Positions 33,077 through 45,164 of a DNA stretch of 64,000 bases are shown here, one piece after another. Origin of the DNA: Austropuccinia psidii (taxonomy: Eukaryota > Basidiomycota > Pucciniomycetes > Pucciniales > Sphaerophragmiaceae); NCBI GenBank assembly GCA_023105745.1, contig JALGQZ010000001.1, forward strand, positions 41,812,082 through 41,876,081, written 5' to 3'. Position 1 is the first letter of the stretch, and each line of letters begins with the position of its first letter. Under the pieces are notes generated by a model. The model did not search any database. It saw only the letters and a list, made by a program, of their open reading frames with translations, and was not told the DNA's origin. The translations under genes were made by a program, and so were the position numbers.

Positions 33077-33108
33077 GTGAAGACCATGTTGTGTTCAATG
33101 GTCTTCAC
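33064..33108 (+). promoter_or_regulatory. A2 gag-pol -1 frameshift signal
   Basis: Slippery GGGAAAA (33064-33070, read G GGA AAA in gag) is followed by the spacer gcctga and a perfect 11-bp hairpin, 33077-33087 (GTGAAGACCAT) with 33098-33108 and a 10-base loop. The -1 frame is open through this point into pol; the gag frame stops six bases after the heptamer. Confidence 0.88.
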
Positions 33109-36100
33109 AGTTTTCCTTCCAGAGCACAATTGTGCATTCTGAATACTGGTGTCAAGAATTCTCTCAAATTTTTTGTTTTCTCTTCTCTTTCTGATGTGTT
33201 TTACAGTATTCTCATTGATTCTGGTGCTACACACTCATTCATTGCAAAGCAGTTTGTTCACAAGTACTCATTGACTACGTCAGAACTTCCAGAGAAGATT
33301 CCTCTTATCATTTTGGACTCCTCTGAGTCCCCTTCCTTATTTGTGACTCACCATACTAAATATATGGTTGAGCTCCCTTCCTTCCCAAGCTTTGAATGGG
33401 ATTTTTTAGTCATTGATACTCCCAAGGGAGAAGACCTCATATTGGGCTTTGACTTTCTCAATCATTTTAATCCTTCTATTGATTGGAGGCAAGGGCTGAT
33501 CACCTTTAATACTGATCAAAAGGACTATTCTGATCCTTCCAATTCCTTCCGTAATGACTCTTCCTCTGCCAAATCATGTGCAGCTCTGGTTGGTGATTCT
33601 AGAACACCATCAGTTCCATCTTCTGTCCATATTCCTTCCCTTAATTCCCATCTGTCATTACCATCATCTGGAGATGAAGTCTTCAAAGAGGTTCAAGATG
33701 TTGGGGAAGATAATTCTGTATCTTCACTTCATCTCTTCTTTGGGAATATGGACCTTCCTCCTTCATCTTATCATGACTCCCTGGAGGAGTTGTGGGATGA
33801 AGAGGAAGAGCCAGAAGAAGTAGAAACCGTGATGAAGGTTGTTCCCTCTGTTTATCACCAATACTTGGATGTATTCTCCAAGGTGAAAGCAGAGAAACTT
33901 CCTCCTCACCGTGCCTGTGATCATCATATCGAACTGGAGGGGTCTCTACCTCCAGTTGGGGTGATCTACTCTTTATCCAAACAAGAGTCAGATACACTCA
34001 GGGCCTACATTTCAGAGAATGTAGAGAAATGTTTCATCCGGCCAAGCTCCTCCTCAACAGGAGCACCTGTCCTCTTTGTTAAAAAGAAAGATGGTGGCCT
34101 CCGTTTGTGTGTTGATTACCGCAAACTCAATGCTGTCACTAGGAAGAACAAATATCCTGTTCCTCCTATGAACCAGCTTCTTAATGTCTTTAATGGTTCT
34201 TCTATCTTCTCCAAGATTGATTTGCGTGGTGCATATAACCTGCTCAGAATCAAGGAGGGTGATGAACATTTGACATGCTTCAGAACTAAATATGGCAGTT
34301 TTGAGTACTTGGTTATGCCATTTGGGCTCACCAATGCTCCTGCCTCTTTTCAGAATCTTGTCAATGATATATTCCAAGATCTTCTTGATGTTTTTGTTGT
34401 GGTTTATTTGGATGACATTATGGTCTTTTCCAAATCTGAGGAAGAACATGTCACCCATGTGTCCACTGTTCTTTCCAGACTCAGAGCCAATAACCTTTTT
34501 GCCAAGGCTTCTAAATGCCTTTTTCATGTTTCTAGTGTAGAATATCTTGGTTATGTTGTTTCTTCTGAAGGCCTCAAGATGGACCAAGCAAAAGTCCAGC
34601 AGATCCTTAATTGGCCTCCTCCAAGAAACCTCAAGGCTCTTCAATCCTTCCTTGGCTTTGCCAACTTCTACCGCCGTTTCATCAAGAATTATTCAAAGAA
34701 AATCAGTTCACTCACCAGTTTCCTCAAGAAAGATTCCTGTTTCCCCCTCAATGAGGAAGCTCTTAGCCAGTTTCATCAACTCAAAGAGGCCTTCACTACC
34801 GCTCCAATCCTTTCCCACTTCAATCCTTCTCTACCGGCCATTGTAGAGACCGATGCATCCGATTATGCTTTGGGTGCTGTACTGAGTCAGGTCTCTGACT
34901 CAGGAAAACATCCCATTGCCTTTGACAGCCGCAAGCTTATTCCAGCAGAACTCAACTATGAAATTCATGACAAGGAACTCCTTGGTATAGTCTGGGCTCT
35001 CAAGCGCTGGAGGGCTTTTCTTCTTTCTCTGTCCTCTCCTTTTGAAGTTCTCACCGATCATTCTTCTCTTCAGTACTTTATGTCATCAAAGATCCTTACT
35101 CGCCGTCAAGCCCGTTGGGCCGAATTCTTATCTGAATTTCATTTTTCAATCACTTACCGCCCTGGCCGCCTAGCAACTCTTCCAGATGCCTTATCACGTC
35201 GGGACGACGTCTATCCGGAGAGGGGGGAGGATTTCATCAGCAAGAATCCAATGAATTTTCAACAACTCATTAAGCAAGATGAAGTTCAACCCTCAAAGTT
35301 TTTCGCAGTCAAGGTGGATTCTTTTTCAAATTTGATTGATTCAATTCAGAAGAAATTATGGCAAGATCCTCAGTACAGAAGTATCCTTGTAGATTTGGGT
35401 AAAGGTAAATCTGTCCAAGATTATTCTCTTGATTCCTCCTCCCAACTTCTTCTCTTCAAAGATCGGGTGGTAGTCCCAAATGACTCCACAATTCAACTCA
35501 GCATTCTTCAAAAGCGTCATGACTCTCCTCTAGCTGGACACCCTGGCCAAGAGAAGACTCTCAAACTTGTCAAGCGGGATTTCCACTGGTCCGGCATGAC
35601 CCAATTCATTAAGGATTATGTATCATCCTGTCAACAGTGTTCAAGAAAAAAGAATATCCACCATAAGAAGTTTGGACTCCTCAAACCTCTTCCAATTCCA
35701 AATGGTCCTTGGATTTGTCTCTCAATGGATTTCATCACTCAACTGCCCCTGTCCAATTCTTTTGACTCAATTCTTGTCATAGTGGACAGATTCTCAAAAA
35801 TGGCGGTTTTTATTCCAACAATGTATTCAATAACTTCTTTGGATTTGGCCCATTTATTCATCAAGAATATCTTCTCAAAGCATGGCCTCCCATCAAGCAT
35901 TGTCAGTGATAGAGGTTCACTTTTTGTTTCTTCCTTCTGGACCAATCTTTGTCAGCAGCTCAAGATTTCAAGAGACTTGTCAACTGCTTACCATCCAGAA
36001 ACTGATGGACAGACAGAGAGGGTAAATCAGATACTAGAACAGTATCTTCGGATGTACTTCAGTTATCATCAAGATGATTGGAACACCTGGCTCCCTCTGG

Positions 36101-36792
36101 CTGAATTTGCCTACAATAATTCTGATCACTCTTCAACCAAGCAATCACCGTTTTTCACTGTTTATGGAAGAGATCCACAATTTGATTCAGTTCACATCAC
36201 TCAAGATACTCCTGCTGGAAAGTTATCAACAAAAATCCAATCAGTACAGCAAGATGTCAAGAGAGAACTTGAAATCGCCATAAACCGGTTTAAGAGGTAT
36301 GCAGATAAAAGTAGAGCAAGTCCACCTGTTTTCAATCCTGGTGACATGGTATGGCTTTCTTCCAAGAATATCAAATCAACTAGACCCACCAAGAAACTGT
36401 CTGAAAGATGGTTGGGTCCCTTTCCAATCTTGAAGGAAGTCAGTACTCATGCTTACCACCTCAAGCTTCCATCTCAATGGAAATCCATCCACCCAGTCTT
36501 CCATATCTCACTCTTGGAACCAGTCAAGACATCAACAATCCCAAATCGGCATCAAGAGCCTCCTCCTCCAATCATTATTGAAGAAGAAGAGGAATGGGAA
36601 GTCTCTCAAGTACTGGATTCAAAGCTCAAGAGGAGAAAATTATGGTATCTGGTGGAATGGAAAGGTTTCAGTCAAGATTCAGAAAGATCCACATGGGAAC
36701 CAGCTGAAAACCTCAAGAATTGTCCTGAACTTGTCAAAGATTTTCATTCGTTATATCCTGACAAGCCAGGACCCAATTCTTCAATGGCTTGA
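33070..36792 (+). CDS. pol: A2 Pol polyprotein (about 1240 residues)
   Basis: The polyprotein gives protease, reverse transcriptase/RNase H and integrase for retrotransposition. Approximate positions: protease D-S-G near residue 50 ([10 protein letters not shown]); reverse transcriptase about 277-480 with KIDLRGAY and YLDD at 446; RNase H from about 593 ([22 protein letters not shown]); integrase HHCC before MDF, with D887, D947 and E983; chromodomain about 1175-1225 ([24 protein letters not shown], with aromatic cage residues), which in chromoviruses directs integration to marked chromatin. There is no stop or frameshift. One change from A1, D and F is Cys for Gly in EKGFIRPSS. Expression requires -1 frameshifting, as no ATG opens the frame. 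Confidence 0.96.
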   Translation, partial: SLSEDHVVFNGLHSFPSRAQLCILNTGVKNSLKFFVFSSLSDVFYSILIDSGATHSFIAKQFVHKYSLTTSELPEKIPLIILDSSESPSLFVTHHTKYMVELPSFPSFEWDFLVIDTPKGEDLILGFDFLNHFNPSIDWRQGLITFNTDQKDYSDPSNSFRNDSSSAKSCAALVGDSRTPSVPSSVHIPSLNSHLSLPSSGDEVFKEVQDVGEDNSVSSLHLFFGNMDLPPSSYHDSLEELWDEEEEPEEVETVMKVVPSVYHQYLDVFSKVKAEKLPPHRACDHHIELEGSLPPVGVIYSLSKQESDTLRAYISENVEKCFIRPSSSSTGAPVLFVKKKDGGLRLCVDYRKLNAVTRKNKYPVPPMNQLLNVFNGSSIFSKIDLRGAYNLLRIKEGDEHLTCFRTKYGSFEYLVMPFGLTNAPASFQNLVNDIFQDLLDVFVVVYLDDIMVFSKSEEEHVTHVSTVLSRLRANNLFAKASKCLFHVSSVEYLGYVVSSEGLKMDQAKVQQILNWPPPRNLKALQSFLGFANFYRRFIKNYSKKISSLTSFLKKDSCFPLNEEALSQFHQLKEAFTTAPILSHFNPSLPAIVETDASDYALGAVLSQVSDSGKHPIAFDSRKLIPAELNYEIHDKELLGIVWALKRWRAFLLSLSSPFEVLTDHSSLQYFMSSKILTRRQARWAEFLSEFHFSITYRPGRLATLPDALSRRDDVYPERGEDFISKNPMNFQQLIKQDEVQPSKFFAVKVDSFSNLIDSIQKKLWQDPQYRSILVDLGKGKSVQDYSLDSSSQLLLFKDRVVVPNDSTIQLSILQKRHDSPLAGHPGQEKTLKLVKRDFHWSGMTQFIKDYVSSCQQCSRKKNIHHKKFGLLKPLPIPNGPWICLSMDFITQLPLSNSFDSILVIVDRFSKMAVFIPTMYSITSLDLAHLFIKNIFSKHGLPSSIVSDRGSLFVSSFWTNLCQQLKISRDLSTAYHPETDGQTERVNQILEQYLRMYFSYHQDDWNTWLPLAEFAYNNSDHSSTKQSPFFTVYGRDPQFDSVHITQDTPAGKLSTKIQSVQQDVKRELEIAINRFKRYADKSRASPPVFNPGDMVWLSSKNIKSTRPTKKLSERWLGPFPILKEVSTHAYHLKLPSQWKSIHPVFHISLLEPVKTSTIPNRHQEPPPPIIIEEEEEWEVSQVLDSKLKRRKLWYLVEWKGFSQDSERSTWEPAENLKNCPELVKDFHSLYPDKPGPNSSMA

Positions 36793-36798
36793 ATTTTT

Positions 36799-36913
36799 AT
36801 GGTGCTTGGTGGGGAGAGGAATTACCAAAAGTAAGTCCCACTCCTGGTATGCACCTTTAGGGGTATTCTACTCTTCTTTGTTGTAAGCATCACCTTGGCC
36901 ACTCTGTGAGCAC
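36799..36913 (+). repeat. A2 3'-UTR module, copy a
   Basis: It starts six bases after the pol stop and is nearly identical to 5051-5165. It contains GTAAGT and, 57 nt on, TAAG before CATCACC, so it also resembles a very small intron. Confidence 0.8.
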
Positions 36914-37070
36914 TTTTCAATTTGGACACAGACTTCTTGGCCCGGCTTTCAACATCCGAATTCCAATTTTATGGCCATTTACACTTGGGCAAATGGACCA
37001 TTCCTTTTCTATTCTCCTTCCCAAGACTTTATTCTTTCAACACATTCATTTATCAAGATTTTTCTCATTT

Positions 37071-37180
37071 ATGGCACTGGCGGGAGTGGCAACTACTCAA
37101 AGTAAGTTCCTCTCCTGGTGTGCACTTCCCTGAGGGGTCTACAATCTGTCAAAACATCACCTTGGCCACTCTGTGAGCAC
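37071..37180 (+). repeat. A2 3'-UTR module, copy b
   Basis: This is the diverged second copy with GTAAGTTCCTCTCCTGG and the same 3' end. It lacks the AG that would end an intron in copy a. Confidence 0.8.
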
Positions 37181-37577
37181 CTGGCATCAAATTCTTTTAT
37201 CCAGGTCCTTGGTCATTTTCAAAATCAATTGTCGTAATCCGTGATGAAGATTGGATTCCCCCTCAAATTTCATTTTCTTTATTTTTTCTGTTTCTCTCTT
37301 TATATCTGTTTCCCTTTCTCTTTTACTCTTTATATTCTTTCAAAATTTCTTTTCTTATAACTCTTTAACGCCAAAATCTTTACGTCAAATCATGTCTTCA
37401 ACCTGGTCAAAGCCAAATTTCAAGAGAAGATCAAGTCAACCTCAATTCATATGCCAACAAGCTTATCAGTTCAATTCTTCTTTTCAAGATTCAATACCTC
37501 TGGAATCCTTACGTCGAATCCGTCTCTTTAGCCTCAACAGGCCTCTACCTTATCTTGGTGCTCAGGAGCTCACCATT

Positions 37578-37593
37578 CAAGGTAGGGGGGTAC
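37578..37593 (+). promoter_or_regulatory. A2 polypurine tract
   Basis: CAAGGTAGGGGGGTAC abuts the 3' LTR. The upstream CTCAGGAGCTCACCATT is shared with F. Confidence 0.8.
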
Positions 37594-39324
37594 TGTCACA
37601 ACCACGTATTTTGACCCTCCTCCTTGATGGCGGCGGCAATCCAACCTAGAGCCAAGTTGGGGCCAATTGGCCATGTCATATCAATTATGGCCAATTGACC
37701 CCTTTTGGGTGTTCCATGGCTCTTATGCCATAACCCATTCCATTGGCCACTTATGGCCCCCATCATCCTTTATGGCCTCAGGCCATATCCTGCGTCATTG
37801 GCCCTCTTGGCCAATTTCCACCTCACCAACCCCCAGGCCTCCATCACTGTTTTTGGGCCTGGGGGGTCCCTTTGTCTTCCAGGGGCTTCCAGGCCCCATG
37901 GCCACCTTCATTGGTTTCCTGGCCACCCCTTTCATTATGGGGGTTTTGGCCTAAATGGCCTTTTTGGGCCATTTAGGCCCCCCACGGCTTCTACGGTCCG
38001 CGGTCCGTAGGCCACGTACCGCGGTCCGTAGGCGGATTAGGCCCCTTTTGGCCTAATCCAATGAGGCCAAAAGGGGCCAAAGGGGGCAGCCACCTAGCCC
38101 CCAAGGCCAGGTGGGTCCCAAACCACAATTGGGCCCACCTGAGCCATTTTTGGCCACCAATCCCTTGGACCCAAATTGGACCAAAAACACCTTGGATCCA
38201 TTTTTGGCCATAAATCCTGCAGGACCCATTTTTGGCCATGGACCACTATGGACCATATTTCCAGCCATAGCCTCTGGCAACCACCAGAGGCCACCAGACC
38301 AGCTCAGCAAGCGTTTCCCCCAACTTAAGGGGAATTCTTTCTTTCCTCCATGCACTCCGTACTCAAGTTTGCAGGTGTGGTGCATATATGGTATTATATA
38401 CCATTATGCACCATTTTTACTCAGCAATCCAATGGTGACGTTTTCAGGACCCAATTCCACCTTTCCATTTCAAGGTCCATAATTCCAACGCCCATTTCAA
38501 AGGAGGACTTTTCAGCTTATCAGTCTGGCAATCCATGGCGGCAATTCAGAAGGTCATTCACGGATCCCAACCACCTGTATCTGCAGGAGTTGGGTTGGTA
38601 CAATTCATTCAGGATTATTCTAAGGTCAATTCTCAAGAGGTATTACAAAATTCAATCAGTTGTCAAGACATCAAGTATTCAATACTCCTTGGACAACCCA
38701 ATTCATCCGTACAGGCCTTATTCAATCAACCTGTATGGCCTTGGCCCAATTGGGCCACTTCTTATTCCACTGTGGGAATTCCATCACACAGTTCAAATTT
38801 CAAGATGGCCAGAACTGTATTTCCCGATTTGGACAATACAGTCATTGATCCACCTTCCAGGATCAACTTTTCAGCTTTTCACATATACTGGCCACCTTTT
38901 CAGCACCTGGGGACTTTTTCCCCAGTTAATTAATATAGTGGATTTATTTTTATCCTTATTTTCTTTTACCTTATTAAAGTTAATACTGATAATCTTAAGT
39001 CAGTCATTCAGCACCCTTTTCTTTTATTTCCTTGCCTGTCCAGTGGATATTGGTGGTCATATCCTTATACTAATTCCATTTCCTTTTCTGGCAGGTTGAA
39101 ACAGTGAATTGAGGATTCACTTGGTTGGCTTCTTGGCTTTTGGCTTCTTTATTATCTTTGGCCATTGGCTTCATCTTTTCTTATCTCATCTTTTGGCATA
39201 CTTGTTTCCCCTTTATTCTTTCTTAAAGAAATTCAGTCTTATTATTCTTTTATCTCTGGAGCCCTCCAAGTGAGTTCTTGATTCCTGAGTGCCAGGCCCT
39301 CTTCTTCCAAGAGCCCCTGTGACA
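37594..39324 (+). repeat. A2 3' LTR (1731 bp)
   Basis: This is the partner of 29364-30981. It contains the CCGCGG block (about 37994-38035) and the self-primer motif at 38924-38937. It is followed by the ggatg duplication and the resumed D pol frame. Confidence 0.95.
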
Positions 39325-39329
39325 GGATG

Positions 39330-42300
39330 TTGGAGAAGATGTTGCCATATCTTCACTTCATCTCTTTCAAGGGGATGTGGACCTTCCTCCCTTATCTTTT
39401 CATGCATCCCTGGAGGAGCAGTGGGATGAGGAGGAAGAGCCAGAAGAAATTGAAACTGTGTTGAAGGTTGTTCCTCCTGCTTATCACCAATATTTGGATG
39501 TATTCTCCAAGGTGAAAGCAGAGAAACTTCCTCCACACCGCGCCTGTGATCACCATATCGAATCGGAGGGTCTTTTACCTCCAATTGGTGTTATCTACTC
39601 ATTATCAAATCAAGAGTCAGAAACACTGCGGGCCTACATTTCAGAGAATGTAGAGAAAGGTTTCATTAGACCAAGCTCCTCTTTAACAGGAGCACCTGTC
39701 CTATTTGTCAAGAAAAAGGATGGAGGTCTTCGTTTGTGTGTTGACTACCGCAAACTCAATGCTGTCACTAGGAAGAACAGATACCCTGTTCCTCCTATGA
39801 ACCAGCTTCTTACCGTATTCAATGGGTCCACTATCTTCTCCAAGATAGATTTGCGTGGTGCATATAACCCTCTGAGAATCAAAGAGGGGGATGAGCACTT
39901 AACTGCCTTTAGAACCAAATATGGCAGTTATGAGTATTTGGTCATGCCATTTGGTTTGACCAATGCTCCTGCTTCTTTCCAAAATCTAGTAAATGATATC
40001 TTTGCAGATTTTTTGGATGTGTTTGTTGTGGTTTATCTAGATGATATTATGGTCTTTTCCAGTTCTGAGGAGGAACATGTCAAACATGTGGCCTCTGTCC
40101 TCCAAAGACTGAGGGACAATAATCTGTTTGCCAAAGCCTCCAAGTGTGTATTCCATGCCTCAAGTGTGGAATACTTGGGCTATGTTGTTTTGAGTGATGG
40201 CCTCAAGATGGATTGTTCAAAAGTTCAGCAAATCCTCAATTGGCCTCAGCCCAAAAACATCAAGGCTCTTCAATCCTTTCTTGGCTTTGCCAATTTTTAT
40301 CATTGTTTTATTAAAAATTATTCCAAAAAAATCACTTCTCTCACTTCTCTTCTCAAAGAAGATTCTCCTTTCATCTTCAATGAGGAAGCTCTTAGTCAGT
40401 TTCAAGCACTCAAAGAAGCTTTCACCTCTGCTCCTATCTTATCTCATTTCAATCCATCTCTACCTACTATTGTAGAAACTGATGCTTCTGATTATGCATT
40501 GGGCGCCGTACTGAGTCAGGTGAATGACTCTGGAAAGCATCCCATTGCATTTGATAGTCGCAAGCTCTTTCCAGCTGAACTCAACTATGAAATTCATGAC
40601 AAGGAACTCCTTGGCATAGTTTGGGCTCTCAAGCGCTGGAGGGAATTTCTTCTTTCTCTTTCCAATCCTTTTGAGGTCTTGACAGACCACTATTCCTTGC
40701 AGTTTTTCATGTCTTCCAAAGTTCTTACTCGTTGTCAGGCCCGTTGGGCTGAATTACTCTCAGAATTTCATTTCACTATCACTTACCGCCCAGGCAGGCT
40801 GGCCACTTTGCCAGATGCCTTGTCACGTCAGGACGACGTGTACCCAGAGAGGGGGGTGGACTTCATCAGCAAGAATCCTCATAATTTTCATCAAATACTT
40901 AAGCAAGATGGAATTCAAGAGTCAAGATTCTTCTCAATCAAAGTGGAAATTTTCTCAGATTTAGTGGACAAGATTCAAAAATAAGTATGGCAAGACAAAG
41001 ATTATAAAGAAATACTCAAGCAACTAGCAAGAGGTGAATCAGTTCCAGATTATTCTCTTGAACCTCAAGCCAAGTTATTATTATTCAAAGATAGAGTGGT
41101 AATCCCAAGCAATGAAGAACTTCAACTCAATATTCTTCAAAAGCGTCATGACTCACCATTGGCTGGCCATCCTGGCCAGGAGAAGACCCTCAAGCTCATC
41201 AAGAGGGATTTTTATTGGGCTGGCATGAATCAATTCATCAAGGACTATGTGTCCTCATGCCAGCAATGTTCAAGAAACAAGAACATTCATCACAAGAAGT
41301 TTGGATTACTCAAGCCTCTTTCAATTCCGTCTGGTCCTTGGAATTCTTTATCAATGGACTTCATCACTCAATTGCCTCTGTCAAACAACTTTGACTCAAT
41401 CTTAGTAATTGTAGACAGATTCTCAAAAATGGCAATATTCATTCCAACTTATGGATCAATCACTGCACTGGACTTAGCTCAAATCTTCATTAGTCATGTA
41501 TTTTCCAAGCATGGACTTCCAGTCAGTATTGTCAGTGATAGAGGATCCTTATTTGTTTCATCATTTTGGACTCAATTGTGTCAGCAGCTCAAGATATCAA
41601 GAGATCTTTCAACTGCCTTTCACCCTGAAACAGATGGACAGACAGAGAGGGTAAATCAGATACTAGAACAGTACCTTCGCATGTATGTCAGCTATCATCA
41701 AGATGACTGGTACAACTGGCTCCCTCTGGCTGAATTTGCCTATAATAATGCAGAAAACTCATCAACCAAGCAATCACCTTTTTTCACTATTTATGGAAGA
41801 AATCCCAGCTTTGACTCAATCCATATTTCTCAAGACTCACCTTCTGGAAAGTTATCAACAAAACTCCAATCAGTACAGCAAGTTGTCAAAGAAGAATTAG
41901 AGTCAGCAATAAGGATATTCAAGAAGTATGCAGATAGAAATAGGGCAATTCCACCTGATTTCCAACCTGGGGACAAAGTATGGCTGGCTTCCAAGAACAT
42001 CAAGACAACAAGACCCACCAAGAAATTATCAGAAAGATGGTTGGGACCTTTTGAAGTTCTGAAGAAGATTGGCAGCCATGCATATCACCTCAAGTTGCCT
42101 CAGCAATGGAAGACAGTTCACCCTGTATTCCATGTGTCCTTATTAGAACCAGTCAAGCATTCAACCACCCAAATTGTCATCAATTGCTGCCACCACCAGT
42201 TTTAGTGGAAGAGCAAGAAGAATGGGAAGTGGCTCAGGTTCTGGACTCAAAGCTCAAAAGAGGTAAATTATGGTATCTTGTAGAGTGGAAAGGATTCAGT

Positions 42301-42420
42301 GAAGACCCAGAAAGAACCACTTGGGAACCATCTTCCAACCTTACCAGCTCACCAGACCTTGTCAAGGATTTCCATTCATTGTATCCAGACAAGCCTGGTC
42401 CAAATACCTCAAGAGTTTGA
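39330..42420 (+). pseudogene. pol: D Pol, 3' segment (RT to chromodomain)
   Basis: It continues the D protease frame after removal of A2 and one ggatg: reverse transcriptase ([17 protein letters not shown]), RNase H ([10 protein letters not shown]), integrase (HHCC; MDF, SDRG, TERVN) and chromodomain ([10 protein letters not shown]). TAA at 40982-40984 replaces a Lys codon before integrase. A one-base frameshift near 42160-42170 separates integrase from the chromodomain frame that ends at TGA 42418-42420. Catalytic motifs are preserved, so decay is recent. A Cys for Arg change sits in FYHCFIKNY. Confidence 0.93.
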
Positions 42421-42424
42421 TTTT

Positions 42425-42542
42425 ATGGTGCTTGGTGGGGAGAAGAAGTTATGAAAGTAAGTTCCTCTCCTGGCATGCACCTTTAAGGGGGTATTCTACC
42501 CATATGTTGTTGTTAGCATCACCTCGGCCACTTTGTGAGCAC
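42425..42542 (+). repeat. D 3'-UTR module, copy a
   Basis: This is the D homologue of the A modules (ATGGTGCTTGGTGGGG, GTAAGTTCCTCTCC, TGCACC, CACTTTGTGAGCAC), also right after the pol stop. Confidence 0.78.
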
Positions 42543-42787
42543 TTGTCATTTCTTTGGACAGGTTCAGGAAGCATACAACATCAATACCCTCCATTTGGAC
42601 CTTATCAAGATATGGCCCAATGTTTTCTTCTTTATTTTTCATTTCTTTCTCTATTTATCATTTCATTTTATGCCAATCATCATAATTCAAGACATTCATT
42701 ACTTCAAGTCATTTACGGCAATTCATTTCATAAGTCATTTATGGCAATTCATCTCAGAAGTCATTTATGGCAATTCTTTTCAATTTT

Positions 42788-42895
42788 ATGGTGCTTGGTG
42801 AGGAGTGGAAGTTATGAAAGTAAGTTCCATCTCCTGGTATGCATCCCTGAGGGTTCTACTTCTTGTAAAACATTACCTTGGCCACTCTGTGAGCA
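42788..42895 (+). repeat. D 3'-UTR module, copy b
   Basis: This second copy, about 245 bases after the first, keeps GTAAGTTCC, CTCCTGGTATGCATC and GGCCACTCTGTGAGCA. Confidence 0.75.
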
Positions 42896-44396
42896 TCAAA
42901 ATGCTTGGTTTTCATTTCTTCAGACACTTATTGGCCAAAATCAAGCAACTCACCACAAGAAGGATCAACCATCAGGATTTTTCTTTATTTCTTTCTTTAC
43001 CCTCATTTTCTCTTATTCTTTTATTTTTCTTTCTTTCTTTACTTGTATAATTTTCTTACTTTTATTTCTTTAAAGCAGCAGCATCCCCTCCCCAAATCAT
43101 GTATTGGGAGGTTCTTTTATTATTTTAATCATTTTATCTTATCTCATTTATTAGTTATTATAAGAGCATGAATAGGGGTCAAACCAACCGTAAACAGGAA
43201 CAAGACACTGGATTTCACTCCACCCAAATCGTCAAGTCCACGTCAAATCAAAAGTTCGACCTCAAGGGAATTGGGCCACAAGTCAATCATGGCCCCCTCA
43301 AAACCTCTCAAAGTCAAGGTCCAAGGCCCCTTTGGGGGCTGGAGTCAGCATGGGGGGCCTCCCCTGCAAGTTTGGGGGAGGCCAAGTTTTTGGTGGTCCT
43401 GGACCCCACCAATGGGTCCAGGCCATAAAGGTGAATTTTATTGATTTTGGGCCATTTTAGGTCCCATGACCCCCTTGGGTCACCAGCAAATTTGGGCCCA
43501 AGGGGTCCATTTTGGTCCTGGGGGCTTCCAATGACCCCCACCGACCATGGACCGCGGCGTACGGCCCACGGACCGCGGCATACAGACCACGGACCGTAGG
43601 ACCCCAAAGACTCAAAAAGGCCAAAAAGGCCAGAAAATTTCCAACAACCACAATTTGGCCATAAAAGGCCATGAACCAAAATCACATCAAAAACACCCAG
43701 GACCCAAGAAAAGGCCAGAATTGGCCATGAACCACATTTCACCCCAAAGACACCAAGGATCCAAAAGAGGCCAAAAAGGCCAGAAAATTTCCAACAACCA
43801 CAATTTGGCCATAAAAGGCCATGAACCAAAATCACATCAAAAACACCCAGGACCCAAGAAAAGGCCAGAATTGGCCATGAACCACATTTCACCCCAAAGA
43901 CACCAAGGATCCAAAAGAGGCCAAAATGCCCATAAATTCAAGGATCCTCAAGATCCTCCATAGAGAAGGCACCAGCCCAAAATCACTATAAGGGCTGGTT
44001 GAGGCATTTTGAAGGCCATTGGGGACAAGACCCCTGAATTCTTGGCACCATCATTTTCCTTGATTGGGCTGGCCAGATGAGTACACTTCATATACTCATC
44101 TGGCACCATTTTTTGAGCACAAGAGCTCAGTGGCCATCATTTTGGGATACAACCCAAGGCCATGCCCCAAGGACGTCAGTTGTTGAAATCAGAAGAACAG
44201 TTCGAAGTGGGGTATTTACTCAAAGTTAAAGAAGGGGGAAATGAATTTAATTGACAGAGAAGAGATGGAGAAGGATTTCGAGATAATGGTCAAAAGAAAA
44301 ACTTTTCAAAGAAATTGTGTGGGGTAGTGAAATGCCACTCAACAATGGCAGGTTATTATGGTGTTCAGGAGCCCACCAGTTTCAAGAGGGGGATAC
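42896..44396 (+). other. D 3' untranslated region and polypurine tract
   Basis: This noncoding stretch between module b and the 3' LTR includes a GC-rich block with ACGGACCGCGG words (about 43540-43605) related to the A LTR palindromes, and two 150-bp tandem repeats. It ends in CAAGAGGGGGATAC at 44383-44396, the polypurine tract. Short frames here have no coding look. Confidence 0.7.
43621..43920 (+). repeat. Two tandem 150-bp repeats in D 3' UTR
   Basis: Units 43621-43770 and 43771-43920 begin CCAAAAAGGCCAG and are near-identical, implying a recent duplication. Confidence 0.9.
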
Positions 44397-45159
44397 TGTA
44401 ACAACCACTCATCAGGGGTAAGGGTATTCATTCATACACCCACTCAAAACACCCCAAATCAGCAGATCCAGCATTTGTATCAGCATTCAACTTCAGCAAT
44501 CTTCATTCTGAACATGCATACAGCTTGGTACCTCAACACAGCCTGTCAATACCTGTACAGGCTGGATTCACCCAATACAGTTTCAATACACCAACTTGAA
44601 ACTGTATGATCACTCAAATACACCACACCTCTTGTACACGTTCTGTACAGCCGTACAGGACCTGTATTGGCCAGACTCAATTCAATCATCAAATATTCTC
44701 ATGAAAATTCTTCCTCTGGATCAGGGCTGGTGATTCTCACATATACCAGCCCCTCTTTCTCCCCCCTGGGGACTTTTCCCCAGTTAATTAATTTAGTTTA
44801 TTTATTATTTTATAATTATTCTTATCCTTATTTTGGGTATTATAATTATTTAATTTTAAGTTAGTATTTGCCTTTTCTCTCTTCGCCTGTACAGTATGAG
44901 TTGGGTGGCTATATCCTTATTAACCCTTCTCTTTCCATTCTGACAGGTTGAAACAGTGGACTTGGACTTGTTTGTGGTTGGCTCTTCTATTCTTTATTCT
45001 TATTCTTTTTTTGTTGCTGCTTCTTATATTCATTCTTTTAGTAATTCATCTTTAACACTCTTAAGTGTATACTTTCTTACCATATCTTTGAGCCCTCCAT
45101 AAGTGAGTCCCAGTTTACTGAGTGCCAGGCCCTCTTCACTTCAAAGAGCCCCTGTGACA
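44397..45159 (+). repeat. D 3' LTR (763 bp)
   Basis: It has the same length as the 5' LTR and about 11 differences. It is followed by gctcc and the rest of the interrupted 222-bp repeat, which proves the insertion point. Confidence 0.95.
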
Positions 45160-45164
45160 GCTCC

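Larger units (their letters stand above)
29364..39324 (+). mobile_element. A2: intact Ty3/Gypsy chromovirus
   Basis: It is a complete 9.96-kb element with LTRs 29364-30981 and 37594-39324 and target duplication ggatg (29359-29363 and 39325-39329) inside D pol. Gag and pol frames are uninterrupted, and the primer site, frameshift signal and polypurine tract are present. Outside indels the two LTRs differ at about one position by my reading, so insertion is very recent. This is the only candidate for an autonomous element in the window. Confidence 0.95.
25904..45159 (+). mobile_element. D: Ty3/Gypsy chromovirus, decayed and split by A2
   Basis: Two 763-bp LTRs (25904-26666 and 44397-45159) are flanked by gctcc (25899-25903 and 45160-45164). 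The LTRs differ at about 11 positions by my count. The interior has a self-complementary primer site, a gag gene, a frameshift signal, and a pol gene interrupted by A2 (29364-39324). A long 3' region follows. Gag and Pol are closely related to family A but clearly a separate family. Several stops make it inactive. Confidence 0.95.

Noticed and set aside
37392..37649. Small frame MSSTWSKPN after pol in A1 and A2 as a third gene
   Set aside because: It runs into the LTR, the two copies are too similar to show selection, and F has no equivalent frame.
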